Assembly: GCA_965214305.1 (NCBI GenBank)
Contig: OZ243949.1
Coordinates: forward strand, 1,798,001 to 1,862,000
DNA length: 64,000 bases
Reading direction: 5' to 3'
Source of the DNA: Azophilus sp965214305
Lineage (GTDB): Bacteria; Pseudomonadota; Gammaproteobacteria; Pseudomonadales; Azotimanducaceae
Of the stretch, positions 18,482-26,725 are shown in pieces. The position numbers and the translations under genes were made by a program. A model generated the notes under the pieces. It was not told the origin of the DNA and made no database searches. It saw only the letters and a list, made by a program, of their open reading frames with translations. The number at the start of each line of letters is the position of its first letter. Position 1 is the stretch's first letter.

Positions 18482-18685
18482 CTAGAGCAATCCCGCCTTG
18501 TCCGCCTCTTCAAGTATGGCTTGGAACAGGGCGCGGGCCGCGTCTTCCGCATCCTCGGTCAGTTCAACACTGCGGGAACTTAGGCCGGGGATCCGGGCAA
18601 TGAGCAGGTTGCCGGAAACGGAATAGACGCCGGAATATCGGTTGCCCTTAAATTCGATGGGGATTTGCGTGGTGGGAGTTGACAT
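18482..18685 (-). CDS. Small hypothetical protein
   Basis: 67 residues from the ATG at 18685; an in-frame upstream start at 18763 would run into the polB start region and is less likely. The chain has a beta-rich first half (PIEFKGNRYSGVYSVSGNLL) and an acidic helical tail (VELTEDAEDAARALFQAILE). I do not recognise a family. It is divergent from polB, 58 bases apart. The 261-base gap on its other side (18221-18481) shows nothing I can name. Confidence 0.6.
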   Translation of the reverse strand: MSTPTTQIPIEFKGNRYSGVYSVSGNLLIARIPGLSSRSVELTEDAEDAARALFQAILEEADKAGLL

Positions 18686-18743
18686 GTCAAAAAGCCCTGA
18701 AATCTCAATGCCCAAAAGATAACAGATTGATCCACCAACTCGC

Positions 18744-21251
18744 ATGAGCCGCCGCGGATTCATCTTTCAAGCCAGCTACCGCATTCAGGCCGGTATCCCC
18801 GTCGTCCATCTATTTGGTCGTTTGCGGAACGGCGACACATTCCTCATTCGCGACAACCGCCAAACCCCTCATTTTCATGTTCGCGAGGCGGACGTGTACC
18901 GCCTCTCCGCCGCCGATTGGCAAGGTGCGAGGCTGTCGCCCTCCAACCGCGCGACCTTTGCCGGGGAGGCGACCCGGCGCGTCAACGTCCCCACGCCGCC
19001 CGATGCGCCGACCATTCGAGACCGGCTGCACGCGCGCGGCATCGATACTTTCGAGGCGGACGTGCGTTTCGCCATGCGCTTGCTGATCGACCGGGACATC
19101 AAGGGCGGCTGCGTCATCCACGGCGAGCCGCGCCCCGGTTCCGGTTGCCGGTGGGTATTCGACAACCCCGAGCTGGCCGCCGCCGATGTCGATTGGCGGC
19201 CCAGCGTTCTCGCCTTCGACATCGAAACCGACCCCAGGGCCAAGCGTTTACTGGCCATCGCGCTTCATGGTTGTGGCGCGGACGAGGTATACATCGTTGA
19301 CGGCAGTGATCGTGCGATGCCCAGGCGCGCCTTGCGTTGCACAAACGAGCGGGCGGCCCTGGAGGCGTTCTGCAAGCGGGTGCGGAAGCTTGACCCGGAT
19401 GTGCTGACCGGTTGGAACGTCATCGATTTCGACCTCAGCGTTCTGGCCCGAATCGCGGCACGCCTACGCCACCCATTCGAACTTGGCCGCGAGCCGGGTA
19501 GCCTGCGTATCCGCCCCGCCCGGGGTTATTTCGGTAGCGGCCAGGCCAGCATTCCCGGGCGCCTTGTGCTTGATGGCGTCGATCTCTTGCGCGGTGCCTT
19601 CGTGCGTATGGACGACTATTCCCTGGACGCGGTTGCCCGCAAAGTGCTGGGCGAAGGCAAGGCACTCGGCCGAACAGCTCACCAACTGCCCGCTGCGGAC
19701 ACCGATGCACCCGCCCCGCCTGACCGCGCTCCCTCCGGCGACCCCGAGCTGTTGTCGAATACGCCGACAACCCCCTACGGTGCGCCCGGCCAAACAGGAC
19801 GAAGCCCCGGTGCCCTTGCAACGGACGTTGGTGAGAGCTCCGAACGAGCAGGCGAGGTTCAGGGCCGCGCCGAACAAATTCTGCACAACTACCGGCACGA
19901 CCTGCCGGCGTTCGCCCGCTATGCGCGTACCGATGCGCGGCTGGCGCTGGCCATCGTCGAGCGGCTTAATTTGGTTAATCTGGCCGTGGCGCGCAGCCGC
20001 TTAACCGGCATGACGCCGGATCGGGTGGCGGGCAGCATTGCCTCCTTCGATTTCCTCTATCTCGCCGCCCTGCGCAAGCGCCGTATCGTTGCGCCGAGCG
20101 TGCGTAGCGGGGATGCCCGGGTGCATGTCGCCCAGGCGGGCGGGCATGTGCTGGAACCGGTCGCCGGCCTACACGACGGCGTTTGGGTGTTCGATTTCAA
20201 GAGCCTCTACCCCAGCCTGATACGCACCTACAACATCGATCCGCTGGGTTATATCGACGCGGGCACGGCCGCCGAGGATGCCATCAAGCTGGCCAGCGGT
20301 GCCCGCTTTCAGCGCGCGCCCGGCATCCTCCCCGGCTTGCTCGACGAGCTGTTTCCAAGGCGGGAACAGGCCAAACGCGATGGCGATATGGTGGCCTCCC
20401 AAGCCATCAAGATTCTCATGAACTCCTTTTACGGCGTACTCGGCACACCCGCCTGCCGCTTTTACAACCCGGCCATCGCCAATGCCATCACCCGTCAGGG
20501 GCGTTACCTGTTGCTGTGGTCCAAAAGCTGGTTTGAAGAGCGGGGGTTTGTGGTGCTCTACGGCGACACCGACAGCCTGTTCGTTGCCTCCGGGGCCACC
20601 GGCGCCGATGATGCGATGCGGCGCGGCGCGGCCTTGGCGACCTCGCTCACCACCGATATCGCCCGGCACATTCGCCGCACCAGCCGTGTGCAAAGCCGTT
20701 TGGAACTCGAACTGGAAAAGTTCTACCGCAGGCTTTTTCTGCCGGTGACACGCACCGGGGCCGGCGGCGCGCGCAAGCGCTACGCCGGCTTGATCCTGGG
20801 CCGGGATGAGGTCGAGTTCGTCGGTATGGAGGTGGTGCGACGGGACTGGACCGAGCTGGCCAAACAGGTGCAGCGTGAACTCTACAGCCGGCTGTTTCAT
20901 GAAGAACCCATTGTGGACTATCTAAACGATCTGACCGCTCGCCTGCGTGGCGGTGAACTCGACCATTTGCTGGTCTATCGCAAAGGGCTGCGTAAAGGTG
21001 TCGAAGACTACAGGGCGCAGACGCCCCCCCACGTTGCCGCCGCCCGCAAGGCCAAGACACCGCCGGGCCGCGTGGTCTCCTATCTCGTCACACTGGCGGG
21101 CCCGGAGCCGCTCGACAACCTAACCGCCGCGCCAGATCGCGAGCACTATGTGGCCAAGCAAGTCAAAGCCGTGGCCGAGCCGGTGCTCGCGACCCTGGGG
21201 CTTAACTTCGAGCGGGTGATCGGGGATGATCGGCAGATGGGGTTATTTTGA
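18744..21251 (+). CDS. polB: DNA polymerase II (family B)
   Basis: 835 residues. Family B motifs: proofreading ExoI FDIETDP (about residue 157), region II DFKSLYPSLIRTYNIDP, region III KILMNSFYGVLG and region I YGDTDSLF with the two catalytic Asp. It is a damage-induced repair polymerase in relatives. It is about 50 residues longer than the E. coli enzyme; the excess is a Pro/Thr/Gly-rich stretch between the exonuclease and polymerase parts (about residues 312-370), part of which is the 103-bp coding repeat. The TGA overlaps the aroA start codon. Confidence 0.95.
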   Translation: MSRRGFIFQASYRIQAGIPVVHLFGRLRNGDTFLIRDNRQTPHFHVREADVYRLSAADWQGARLSPSNRATFAGEATRRVNVPTPPDAPTIRDRLHARGIDTFEADVRFAMRLLIDRDIKGGCVIHGEPRPGSGCRWVFDNPELAAADVDWRPSVLAFDIETDPRAKRLLAIALHGCGADEVYIVDGSDRAMPRRALRCTNERAALEAFCKRVRKLDPDVLTGWNVIDFDLSVLARIAARLRHPFELGREPGSLRIRPARGYFGSGQASIPGRLVLDGVDLLRGAFVRMDDYSLDAVARKVLGEGKALGRTAHQLPAADTDAPAPPDRAPSGDPELLSNTPTTPYGAPGQTGRSPGALATDVGESSERAGEVQGRAEQILHNYRHDLPAFARYARTDARLALAIVERLNLVNLAVARSRLTGMTPDRVAGSIASFDFLYLAALRKRRIVAPSVRSGDARVHVAQAGGHVLEPVAGLHDGVWVFDFKSLYPSLIRTYNIDPLGYIDAGTAAEDAIKLASGARFQRAPGILPGLLDELFPRREQAKRDGDMVASQAIKILMNSFYGVLGTPACRFYNPAIANAITRQGRYLLLWSKSWFEERGFVVLYGDTDSLFVASGATGADDAMRRGAALATSLTTDIARHIRRTSRVQSRLELELEKFYRRLFLPVTRTGAGGARKRYAGLILGRDEVEFVGMEVVRRDWTELAKQVQRELYSRLFHEEPIVDYLNDLTARLRGGELDHLLVYRKGLRKGVEDYRAQTPPHVAAARKAKTPPGRVVSYLVTLAGPEPLDNLTAAPDREHYVAKQVKAVAEPVLATLGLNFERVIGDDRQMGLF
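19734..19836 (+). repeat. 103-bp coding repeat inside polB (copy 1)
   Basis: Aligns without gaps to 46735-46837 in the pilO-pilP fusion gene; by hand I count about 72 of 103 bases equal. Both copies are read in the same frame: here the start is SGDPELLSNTPTTPYGAPGQ, there it is SGGSEALSSTPAVSFCAPGQ, and both end in LAT..GE. It lies in the extra linker that ordinary PolB proteins lack. Confidence 0.75.
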
Positions 21252-22531
21252 TGCGCCTAATGCGGCTTGAGCCCTTGCATTCGCTGTCCGGCGATGTGCA
21301 TCTGCCCGGCTCGAAAAGTATCTCCAACCGGGCGCTGCTGCTCGCCGCCATGGCCGGTGGGCGAACGCGGCTGCACAACCTGCTACGCGGCGAGGACACC
21401 CGGATCATGCTCGATGCCCTGGCCGCCCTTGGCGTTGCCATTGTTGAGGACGAACAGGGCGCAACCGTCACGGGCAACAACGGCCCCTTGGTAACCGATG
21501 GCCGTCGGCTGAACCTGCATCTTGGCCTTGCGGGAACGGCGCTGCGGCCACTCACCGCCGCGCTGACGCTCGGCAACGGCGAATTTGTGCTCGACGGCAC
21601 AGCCCGGATGCGCGAGCGGCCGGTGGCCCACCTCGTCGATGCCCTAATCGCCCTGGGTGCCGACATCGAATATCTCGCCGCAGCCGGACATCCGCCCATT
21701 CGCGTGCATGGCCGGGGGTTGGGCGGCGGCACGGTGACCATCGACGGCAGCCTGTCCAGCCAATTTTTGACCGCCCTGCTGCTCGCCGCGCCCCTGGCCG
21801 AACAACCCATCGACATCGACGTAAGGGGCGAACTGGTCTCCAAACCCTATATCGCTATTACCCTGGCCCTGATGCGCCGCTTCGGCGTGCCGGTGCGGGC
21901 GAATGACGGCTATCGAACACTGCGCGTGCCCACCGGAGGATATCGAGCGCCGGGCGCATTGCTCGTGGAGGGCGATGCCTCCTCGGCCACCTATTTTCTG
22001 GCTGCCGGGGCCGTGCGGGGCGCGGGTGTGCGTGTCCACGGCATCGGCGCCCAAAGCATTCAGGGCGATCTGGCCTTTGTTGACGTGTTGCGGGAGATGG
22101 GTGCCACAGTCAACGTTTTCAGGAACCACATCGAGGCCAGGCCCGGGCGGCTGCGGGGCCTTGACGCGGATCTCAACCATATGCCCGATGCGGCCATGAC
22201 CGTGGCGATGCTGGCGCTGTTCGCCGAGGGCAGCACCCGCATTCGCAACATCTACAACTGGCGAGTGAAGGAAACCGATCGCCTTGCCGCCATGGCCAGG
22301 GAATTACGCAAGCTCGGTGCCGACATTGAAGAGGGAGAAGACTCTTTGGTGATAAACCCGCCCGAGCAACTAAAGCCCGCCGACATTCAAACCTACGGCG
22401 ACCATCGCATGGCCATGTGCTTCTCCCTTGCCGCGCTCGGCGGCGTACTCATCAACCTCGACGACGCCGATTGTGTGGCCAAGACCTTTCCCGACTATTT
22501 CAAAGTCTATAACGCCCTTGCGAACCGGTAG
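21251..22531 (+). CDS. aroA: 5-enolpyruvylshikimate-3-phosphate synthase
   Basis: 426 residues; the ATG at 21251 overlaps the polB TGA. The shikimate-phosphate site PGSKSISNRALLLAA is at residues ~20-34, LAGTALRPL and SSATYFLAAGAV follow, and the C-terminal GDHRMAMCFSLAAL is intact. It transfers enolpyruvate from PEP to shikimate-3-phosphate in aromatic amino-acid synthesis; aroK and aroB of the same pathway are at 49-51 kb. The coupling to polB is unusual and may be incidental. Confidence 0.96.
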   Translation: MRLMRLEPLHSLSGDVHLPGSKSISNRALLLAAMAGGRTRLHNLLRGEDTRIMLDALAALGVAIVEDEQGATVTGNNGPLVTDGRRLNLHLGLAGTALRPLTAALTLGNGEFVLDGTARMRERPVAHLVDALIALGADIEYLAAAGHPPIRVHGRGLGGGTVTIDGSLSSQFLTALLLAAPLAEQPIDIDVRGELVSKPYIAITLALMRRFGVPVRANDGYRTLRVPTGGYRAPGALLVEGDASSATYFLAAGAVRGAGVRVHGIGAQSIQGDLAFVDVLREMGATVNVFRNHIEARPGRLRGLDADLNHMPDAAMTVAMLALFAEGSTRIRNIYNWRVKETDRLAAMARELRKLGADIEEGEDSLVINPPEQLKPADIQTYGDHRMAMCFSLAALGGVLINLDDADCVAKTFPDYFKVYNALANR

Positions 22532-22633
22532 ACCGGGAGCCTGCGGGTACCATGAGCGCCGCATGATATGACACTCAGCCGGTATAAGGCCTTCGTCCGT
22601 ACAGCCCGAGGTCGTTTCTACGCGCCGTTCGGC

Positions 22634-23155
22634 CTACGCCGGTTTCATGGGCAGGGTGCCGAGGAAATCCACTTTGCCGAGGGGGACACCCCGCATGCGC
22701 AACATATCGTAAGCGGTGGTGGCGTGGAAGAAGAAGTTGGGGAGCGAAAATGCAAGCAGGAAGTTCTCGACGGTGAACTGCAGGCGGACATTCCTCATCT
22801 CGAATATGAGGGTTTTGCCGACACTTGTATCGACCGCGTCCGGCGTCAATTCCCCCAGACCCGCGCAAGCTTCGGCAACCATTTGCTGCAAATCTTCGTA
22901 GCCTTCCTGTGCCGTCTGCGGCGGCTGAAACAGCCCCGCCCGCACAGCGTTCAAGGCACCAAGCGAGTGATGCACAAACGAGACCACCTGAAAACGAAAG
23001 GGCGCCATGTCGGGGTAGAGCCGCATCTCCACCACTTCTCCGAGATCAATGCCGTTCGCCTCGCAATGCGCTCGGCCCTTCTCAAGAAACTTGCTCGCCG
23101 CCTCCAGGTTGCGCTGGAAGGTCGCCACGGTGGCATCGTATAGTGAGATGGTCAT
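22634..23155 (-). CDS. DUF1993 family protein
   Basis: 173 residues from the ATG at 23155 (MTISLYDATVATFQRNLEA); an in-frame start at 23188 would add 11 residues. The helical pattern and motifs RFQVVSFVHHSL and NFFFHATTAYDMLRMRGV match DUF1993, a DinB-like four-helix bundle family of unknown role; the conserved His residues suggest a metal site. It stands alone: aroA is convergent and the CTAG repeat lies upstream. Confidence 0.85.
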   Translation of the reverse strand: MTISLYDATVATFQRNLEAASKFLEKGRAHCEANGIDLGEVVEMRLYPDMAPFRFQVVSFVHHSLGALNAVRAGLFQPPQTAQEGYEDLQQMVAEACAGLGELTPDAVDTSVGKTLIFEMRNVRLQFTVENFLLAFSLPNFFFHATTAYDMLRMRGVPLGKVDFLGTLPMKPA

Positions 23156-23228
23156 ATTTGTTGGCCCGCAAAGTTCGATGGGGCGCACATTCTCTCATTA
23201 ATCGGTATGCTTGCAATCGAACAACAAG

Positions 23229-23395
23229 CTAGGAGCCTCTGCCTGCGGAAGTCGCGAAAGCGAAAATTCCATGCCGCCGTCCCTTGGGACGGGCGATTGA
23301 GGAGAATATCGAGCCATATTTGACGAAATCGAACGTTCAAAGGGGCGAGCGGAAGCGGATTTGCAGCCGTGAATTCCGAAGGCAGAGGCTCCTAG
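23229..23395. repeat. CTAG-ended MITE-like repeat, full copy
   Basis: 167 bases, starting CTAGGAGCCTCTGCCTGCGG and ending with the inverse of CTAGGAGCCTCTGCC. Opposite orientation to the full copy at 28546-28712. The interior, read toward the right end, has ATATTTGACGAAATCGAACG and GGGCGAGCGGAAGCG. No reading frame of its own. It lies between the DUF1993 gene and the selenoprotein gene, upstream of the latter. Confidence 0.85.
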
Positions 23396-23481
23396 AAGCC
23401 TGCGCCAAGGGCGGCGTGTCGCGGTCGAAAAATTCAAATTGCGGCAGGACCCAGGCCACGGCTAACACAGGAGCAAGACCG

Positions 23482-24036
23482 GTGATCGTTAAGAGACTCT
23501 GCCTGATCTGGATGTTGGGCGCACTGCCCACGATGGTGCTGGCGGCGGATTACGCCGAATCTTGGGGGCCGCCGGTCGGCGCCGCCGCGCCAGCCATTCT
23601 GGCCGAGGACCAGGAAGGCATAAAGCGCGATCTCGCATCCCTTGCCGGGAAGAACGGCTTGCTGCTGGTGCTGAGCCGCTCCGCAGACTGGTGACCCTTC
23701 TGCCAGGCCCAGTTGGTGCAACTGGAAAAGTGGCGAACAGCATTCGCGGCGGCGGGCGTGAACATCGCCGCCATGACCTACGACAGCCTCGACATACTCA
23801 AGGCATTCCACACAAAAGAGGAACTCGGGTATCCACTGCTGCGCGATGAAAAGGCGCGCCATGTCAATGCCTTCGGCGTTGCCGACGAAAAGCTGGGCCG
23901 GGGGATTCCGCGGCCGGGCATGTTCTGGCTGGCGCCGGACGGCAGCATCCGCGCGAAATTCGCCGTACCGGGCTATCGCACACGCCCGCCGCTTGCGGAG
24001 GTGCTGGCCTCGATCAGCGCCGCAACGGGCTCCTGA
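23482..24036 (+). CDS. Exported peroxiredoxin-like protein, probable selenoprotein (UxxC)
   Basis: 184 residues with TGA at 23692-23694 read as selenocysteine (residue 71). GTG start at 23482, with CAGGAG 8 bases upstream, then a signal peptide (MIVKRLCLIWMLGALPTMVLA). The frame is open on both sides of the TGA and the protein is of one family throughout: SRSADW-U-PFCQAQL is the redox site where homologues have CPFC or CPYC, and the rest (PLLRDEKARHVNAFGV, IPRPGMFWLAPDGSI) is an AhpC/TSA-type thioredoxin fold. A hairpin just after the TGA fits a bacterial SECIS. Expected role: thiol or peroxide chemistry in the periplasm. The alternative is a plain nonsense mutation of the Cys codon. No sel genes are in the window. 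Confidence 0.75.
23692..23725 (+). promoter_or_regulatory. Candidate bacterial SECIS element
   Basis: After the TGA (23692-23694), CCAGTTG (23709-23715) pairs perfectly with CAACTGG (23719-23725) around a GTG loop; opening the closing pair gives a G-GTG-C loop. The loop begins 21-22 bases after the TGA, within the 16-37 base range described for bacterial SECIS hairpins, and has the expected G at the loop start. SelB would bind it to insert selenocysteine. Confidence 0.65.
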
Positions 24037-24204
24037 CGGAAAGATCCTGTTCGCCTGAATCGCCGCCGCAAACGCCCGGCGCATTACGCACAGGCAGCGG
24101 GCGGTTGTTTGCATTTCCCGACAACGCGGCCGTTATGGCGACCCTGCGCAATTCATTGGACCCAAACCCTGAGGGCGGCCCGGTGGTCGCCCGCTTGGCA
24201 CGCC

Positions 24205-24220
24205 AGGGGTAGGCTCCTAG
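24205..24220. repeat. Terminal fragment of the CTAG repeat
   Basis: GGCTCCTAG at 24212-24220, in the gap before ogt, equals the extreme end of the CTAG repeat. It is too short to be certain. The rest of the 190-base gap 24037-24226 shows nothing I can name. Confidence 0.3.
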
Positions 24221-24226
24221 GACCTG

Positions 24227-24706
24227 TTAATAGCCCGCATGCCGCCGCTCCAAGTCCAGAAGACGCTGCTTGATCAGCAATCCGCCCCCATAGCCGGTGA
24301 GTTGGCCTTTGCTGCCGATCACGCGATGGCAGGGAATCATGATAGGCAGCGGGTTCTTGGCGTTGGCCTGGCCGACCGCCATGGCCGCTTTGGGGCTACC
24401 AATGGCCACGGCGATATCCTTGTAGCTGCGGGTTTCACCATAGGGTATATCCAACAGCGCCTCCCATACGCGGCGTTGGAAATCCGTACCGCAAGGCGCG
24501 AGGGGCGTATCAAAGCCGCACCTGCGCCCCTTGAAATAATCCTGAAGCTGATTGCTTGCCTCGCGCAAGGCGGCATCATCGTACACCCAATCGTGCGGCG
24601 GCTCGTCGCTGCCGGTGGCCGTTGAAAACTTGATCAAACGCAGTTGCCCCCGGGAACTTGCGAGCAACAGGTCGCCAACCGGGCTATGCATCCGTGCATA
24701 CAACAA
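24227..24706 (-). CDS. ogt: Methylated-DNA-[protein]-cysteine S-methyltransferase
   Basis: 159 residues. The active-site PCHRV is present (IMIPCHRVIGSKGQLTGYGGG), with the DNA-binding helix region YGETRSYKDIAVAIGSPKAA before it. It repairs O6-alkylguanine by a one-time transfer to its own cysteine. Length and the short N-terminal domain fit Ogt/AGT rather than Ada. It stands alone between repeats. Confidence 0.94.
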   Translation of the reverse strand: MLYARMHSPVGDLLLASSRGQLRLIKFSTATGSDEPPHDWVYDDAALREASNQLQDYFKGRRCGFDTPLAPCGTDFQRRVWEALLDIPYGETRSYKDIAVAIGSPKAAMAVGQANAKNPLPIMIPCHRVIGSKGQLTGYGGGLLIKQRLLDLERRHAGY

Positions 24707-24743
24707 GGCAAATCCTCCTTAATATTGCATCGTAGGCAGGGTG

Positions 24744-24825
24744 GTGGCTCAATTTGGCAACGCTTCATTACCGCAGCCCAACGCGGGCGCGGTCTCTGCG
24801 GCAGCGGAAATTGAAACAGAGCCAC
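24744..24825. repeat. 82-bp repeat with GTGGCTC ends, copy 2
   Basis: Begins GTGGCTCAATTTGGCAAC and ends with GAGCCAC, so its 7-base ends are inverted repeats. In reverse complement it matches 11626-11708 in both outer thirds (GTTTCAATTTCCGC and GTTGCCAAATTGAGCCAC) while the middle differs. It fills part of the 253-base gap between ogt and the cupin gene. Confidence 0.7.
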
Positions 24826-24959
24826 TACCGTAGCAGTGTATCAGTTTGAAAATTTCGACTGCGGGACGCCACCGTTGGGGCTGCGCCCGAACCCGGCAAC
24901 GCCCGCCGCCGACTCCTTGGCGGGGCTATAATCCCCCGCAGATCGCAACGCCTCACAGG

Positions 24960-25949
24960 ATGCGGACATTGTCGGCAATTGCCCCCTCCCCCCATCATCC
25001 GGTTCGCCTTTTGCCGGTCGGCATCACCAAGCCCTGGGGGCGGGAAATCTGGTATTCGGCCATCGAGCAGCGCGGGGAAAGCCGGGTTTTAGTAGCGGGG
25101 GAGCAACTTCCGTTGTCCCGATACCTGGAGGCGGTCGGGTTGCCGGTGCCCATCATTCTTCTCAAGGTGCTCGACCCCGACCCGACACCGGTGCGGGGCG
25201 ACCTGTACTTCGAGGTGCATCGGGAAAAGCGGGAACTGTATGTCGTCACGGCCATAGACCGGCAAGCCTGGCCCGACGGCAGGGGGCAAATCCGCTTCGG
25301 CATGAATCAGTCGATGCGCGCCCGCTATGCCGATGATGACCGGTTCCGTGCCGCCTACCTGCAAGCGGTTCAGCGCTACGAAGCGGTGCGTCGCAAGATC
25401 GACCAAGGCGTTGCCGGGCATGAACTTGCCGGCCAAGAGGCCAAGACAAGGGCGGCAATGGATGCTTTCACCGCCATCAGGCAGTTGGCGGTGGGCGATG
25501 TCGTGGTCGTGCCGACCTGGACCCCCCACTCCCTGCAACACGGTGTGCGGGTCGTGGAATTACAAACCCCCGCCTACGAACGCTACATCATCTCCTTTGC
25601 CCAAGCGGTGCGGACCCAGGATGGCTGGGACAGCGCATACGCCATCGCCCGCCTAAATCTCGAGCCGCCGCCCAAGCCGAGATTGCGCACCCCGGCACCC
25701 GGCGTCGAGGCCATCGCCGCATTCGAAGACTTTGGCGTGTGGCGGGCATCCGTCGCCGCCGGGTGCTACGTTGCCCTGCCGTCCGGAGTGCCCTACGCTC
25801 TGTGCATGACCATACAGGGTGCCATAGAAATCGGGCCGCTCAGGTTGCAACCCGAAGAAGCCTGCCTGTTGCCGGGGGCGGCGCTATCGCACCATGCCAT
25901 CACAGCGAACGACAACGCACAATGCCTGGTCGCCGCACCGGGATTGTAA
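24960..25949 (+). CDS. Phosphomannose-isomerase-like cupin protein
   Basis: 329 residues from the ATG at 24960; the frame is open upstream to 24846 but that part looks non-coding. The N-terminal LPVGITKPWGREIWYSAIEQRG is the typical opening of type I mannose-6-phosphate isomerases, and VGDVVVVPTWTPHSLQHGV is a cupin motif. I do not see the usual metal-binding QxHP of true isomerases, so sugar isomerase activity is uncertain. The second half (YVALPSGVPYALCMTIQGAI) looks like another cupin sheet. Confidence 0.7.
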   Translation: MRTLSAIAPSPHHPVRLLPVGITKPWGREIWYSAIEQRGESRVLVAGEQLPLSRYLEAVGLPVPIILLKVLDPDPTPVRGDLYFEVHREKRELYVVTAIDRQAWPDGRGQIRFGMNQSMRARYADDDRFRAAYLQAVQRYEAVRRKIDQGVAGHELAGQEAKTRAAMDAFTAIRQLAVGDVVVVPTWTPHSLQHGVRVVELQTPAYERYIISFAQAVRTQDGWDSAYAIARLNLEPPPKPRLRTPAPGVEAIAAFEDFGVWRASVAAGCYVALPSGVPYALCMTIQGAIEIGPLRLQPEEACLLPGAALSHHAITANDNAQCLVAAPGL

Positions 25950-25994
25950 GTCAAAAAACCGATAGGCTCCGTCAACTTCAAAGGGAAGCACCCG

Positions 25995-26681
25995 ATGGCC
26001 TCAACGACAGACAGCCGACTCATCATGGAGCAGATTCAAATAGGCCCCATGCAGAATTTCACCTATGTGGTGGGTGACAGCACCACCCGCGAAGTTGTGA
26101 TCGTCGATCCCGCCTGGGACATCGACAGCCTGCTTGAGCGACTCGACGAGCGGGACTACAGCCTGAAGGGCGCGCTGGTCTCGCACTACCACCCCGACCA
26201 TATTGGCGGTTCGTTCGCCAATCACAACATCGAGGGGCTTGCCGAACTGATGGCCAAGCGGCCGGCCAAAGCCTACGCGCACAAGAGCGAGGCGGCGGGC
26301 GTCAAGAAGGTGACGGGGCTTTCAGACTCCGATCTCGTCAACGTGGAGTCCGGCGATACGCTCAAGATCGGTGATATCGAAATCGAGTTTTTGCATACGC
26401 CGGGCCATACGCCCGGCTCCCAATGTTTCCGCATCCGGAATACCCTGGTATCCGGCGACACCCTGTTCATCAACGGCTGCGGGCGCGTGGACCTGCCGGG
26501 TTCGGATGCCGAGGACATGTACCACAGCCTGCAAAAGCTGAAGAGCCTGCCCGACGAAACGCTGCTACTGCCCGGCCACAACTACGCCCATGTGCCGAAC
26601 GCGACCCTGGGCGAAACAAAGAAAATGAACACCTATCTGGCGGTAAAAGACCTGGAAACTTGGCGCCTGTTTATGGGCTGA
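25995..26681 (+). CDS. MBL-fold metallo-hydrolase, glyoxalase II-like
   Basis: 228 residues, ATG at 25995 with AAGGGAAG upstream. The metal site is SHYHPDHIGG (about residue 62), followed by HTPGHTPGSQC, SGDTLFINGCGRVDLPGS and a final PGHNY, as in hydroxyacylglutathione hydrolase and persulfide dioxygenase relatives. A thioester- or persulfide-acting enzyme is expected; the exact substrate is open. Convergent with mdh. Confidence 0.88.
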   Translation: MASTTDSRLIMEQIQIGPMQNFTYVVGDSTTREVVIVDPAWDIDSLLERLDERDYSLKGALVSHYHPDHIGGSFANHNIEGLAELMAKRPAKAYAHKSEAAGVKKVTGLSDSDLVNVESGDTLKIGDIEIEFLHTPGHTPGSQCFRIRNTLVSGDTLFINGCGRVDLPGSDAEDMYHSLQKLKSLPDETLLLPGHNYAHVPNATLGETKKMNTYLAVKDLETWRLFMG

Positions 26682-26685
26682 ACGG

Positions 26686-26724
26686 GCCCGCTCGCCACCA
26701 AGTTAGGACGGCACAAGAGCGGGC
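26686..26724. terminator. Inverted repeat between convergent genes, possible terminator
   Basis: GCCCGCTC (26686-26693) and GAGCGGGC (26717-26724) can pair over a 23-base loop, exactly between the convergent MBL and mdh genes. No T-run, so weak support. Confidence 0.3.
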
Positions 26725-26725
26725 A

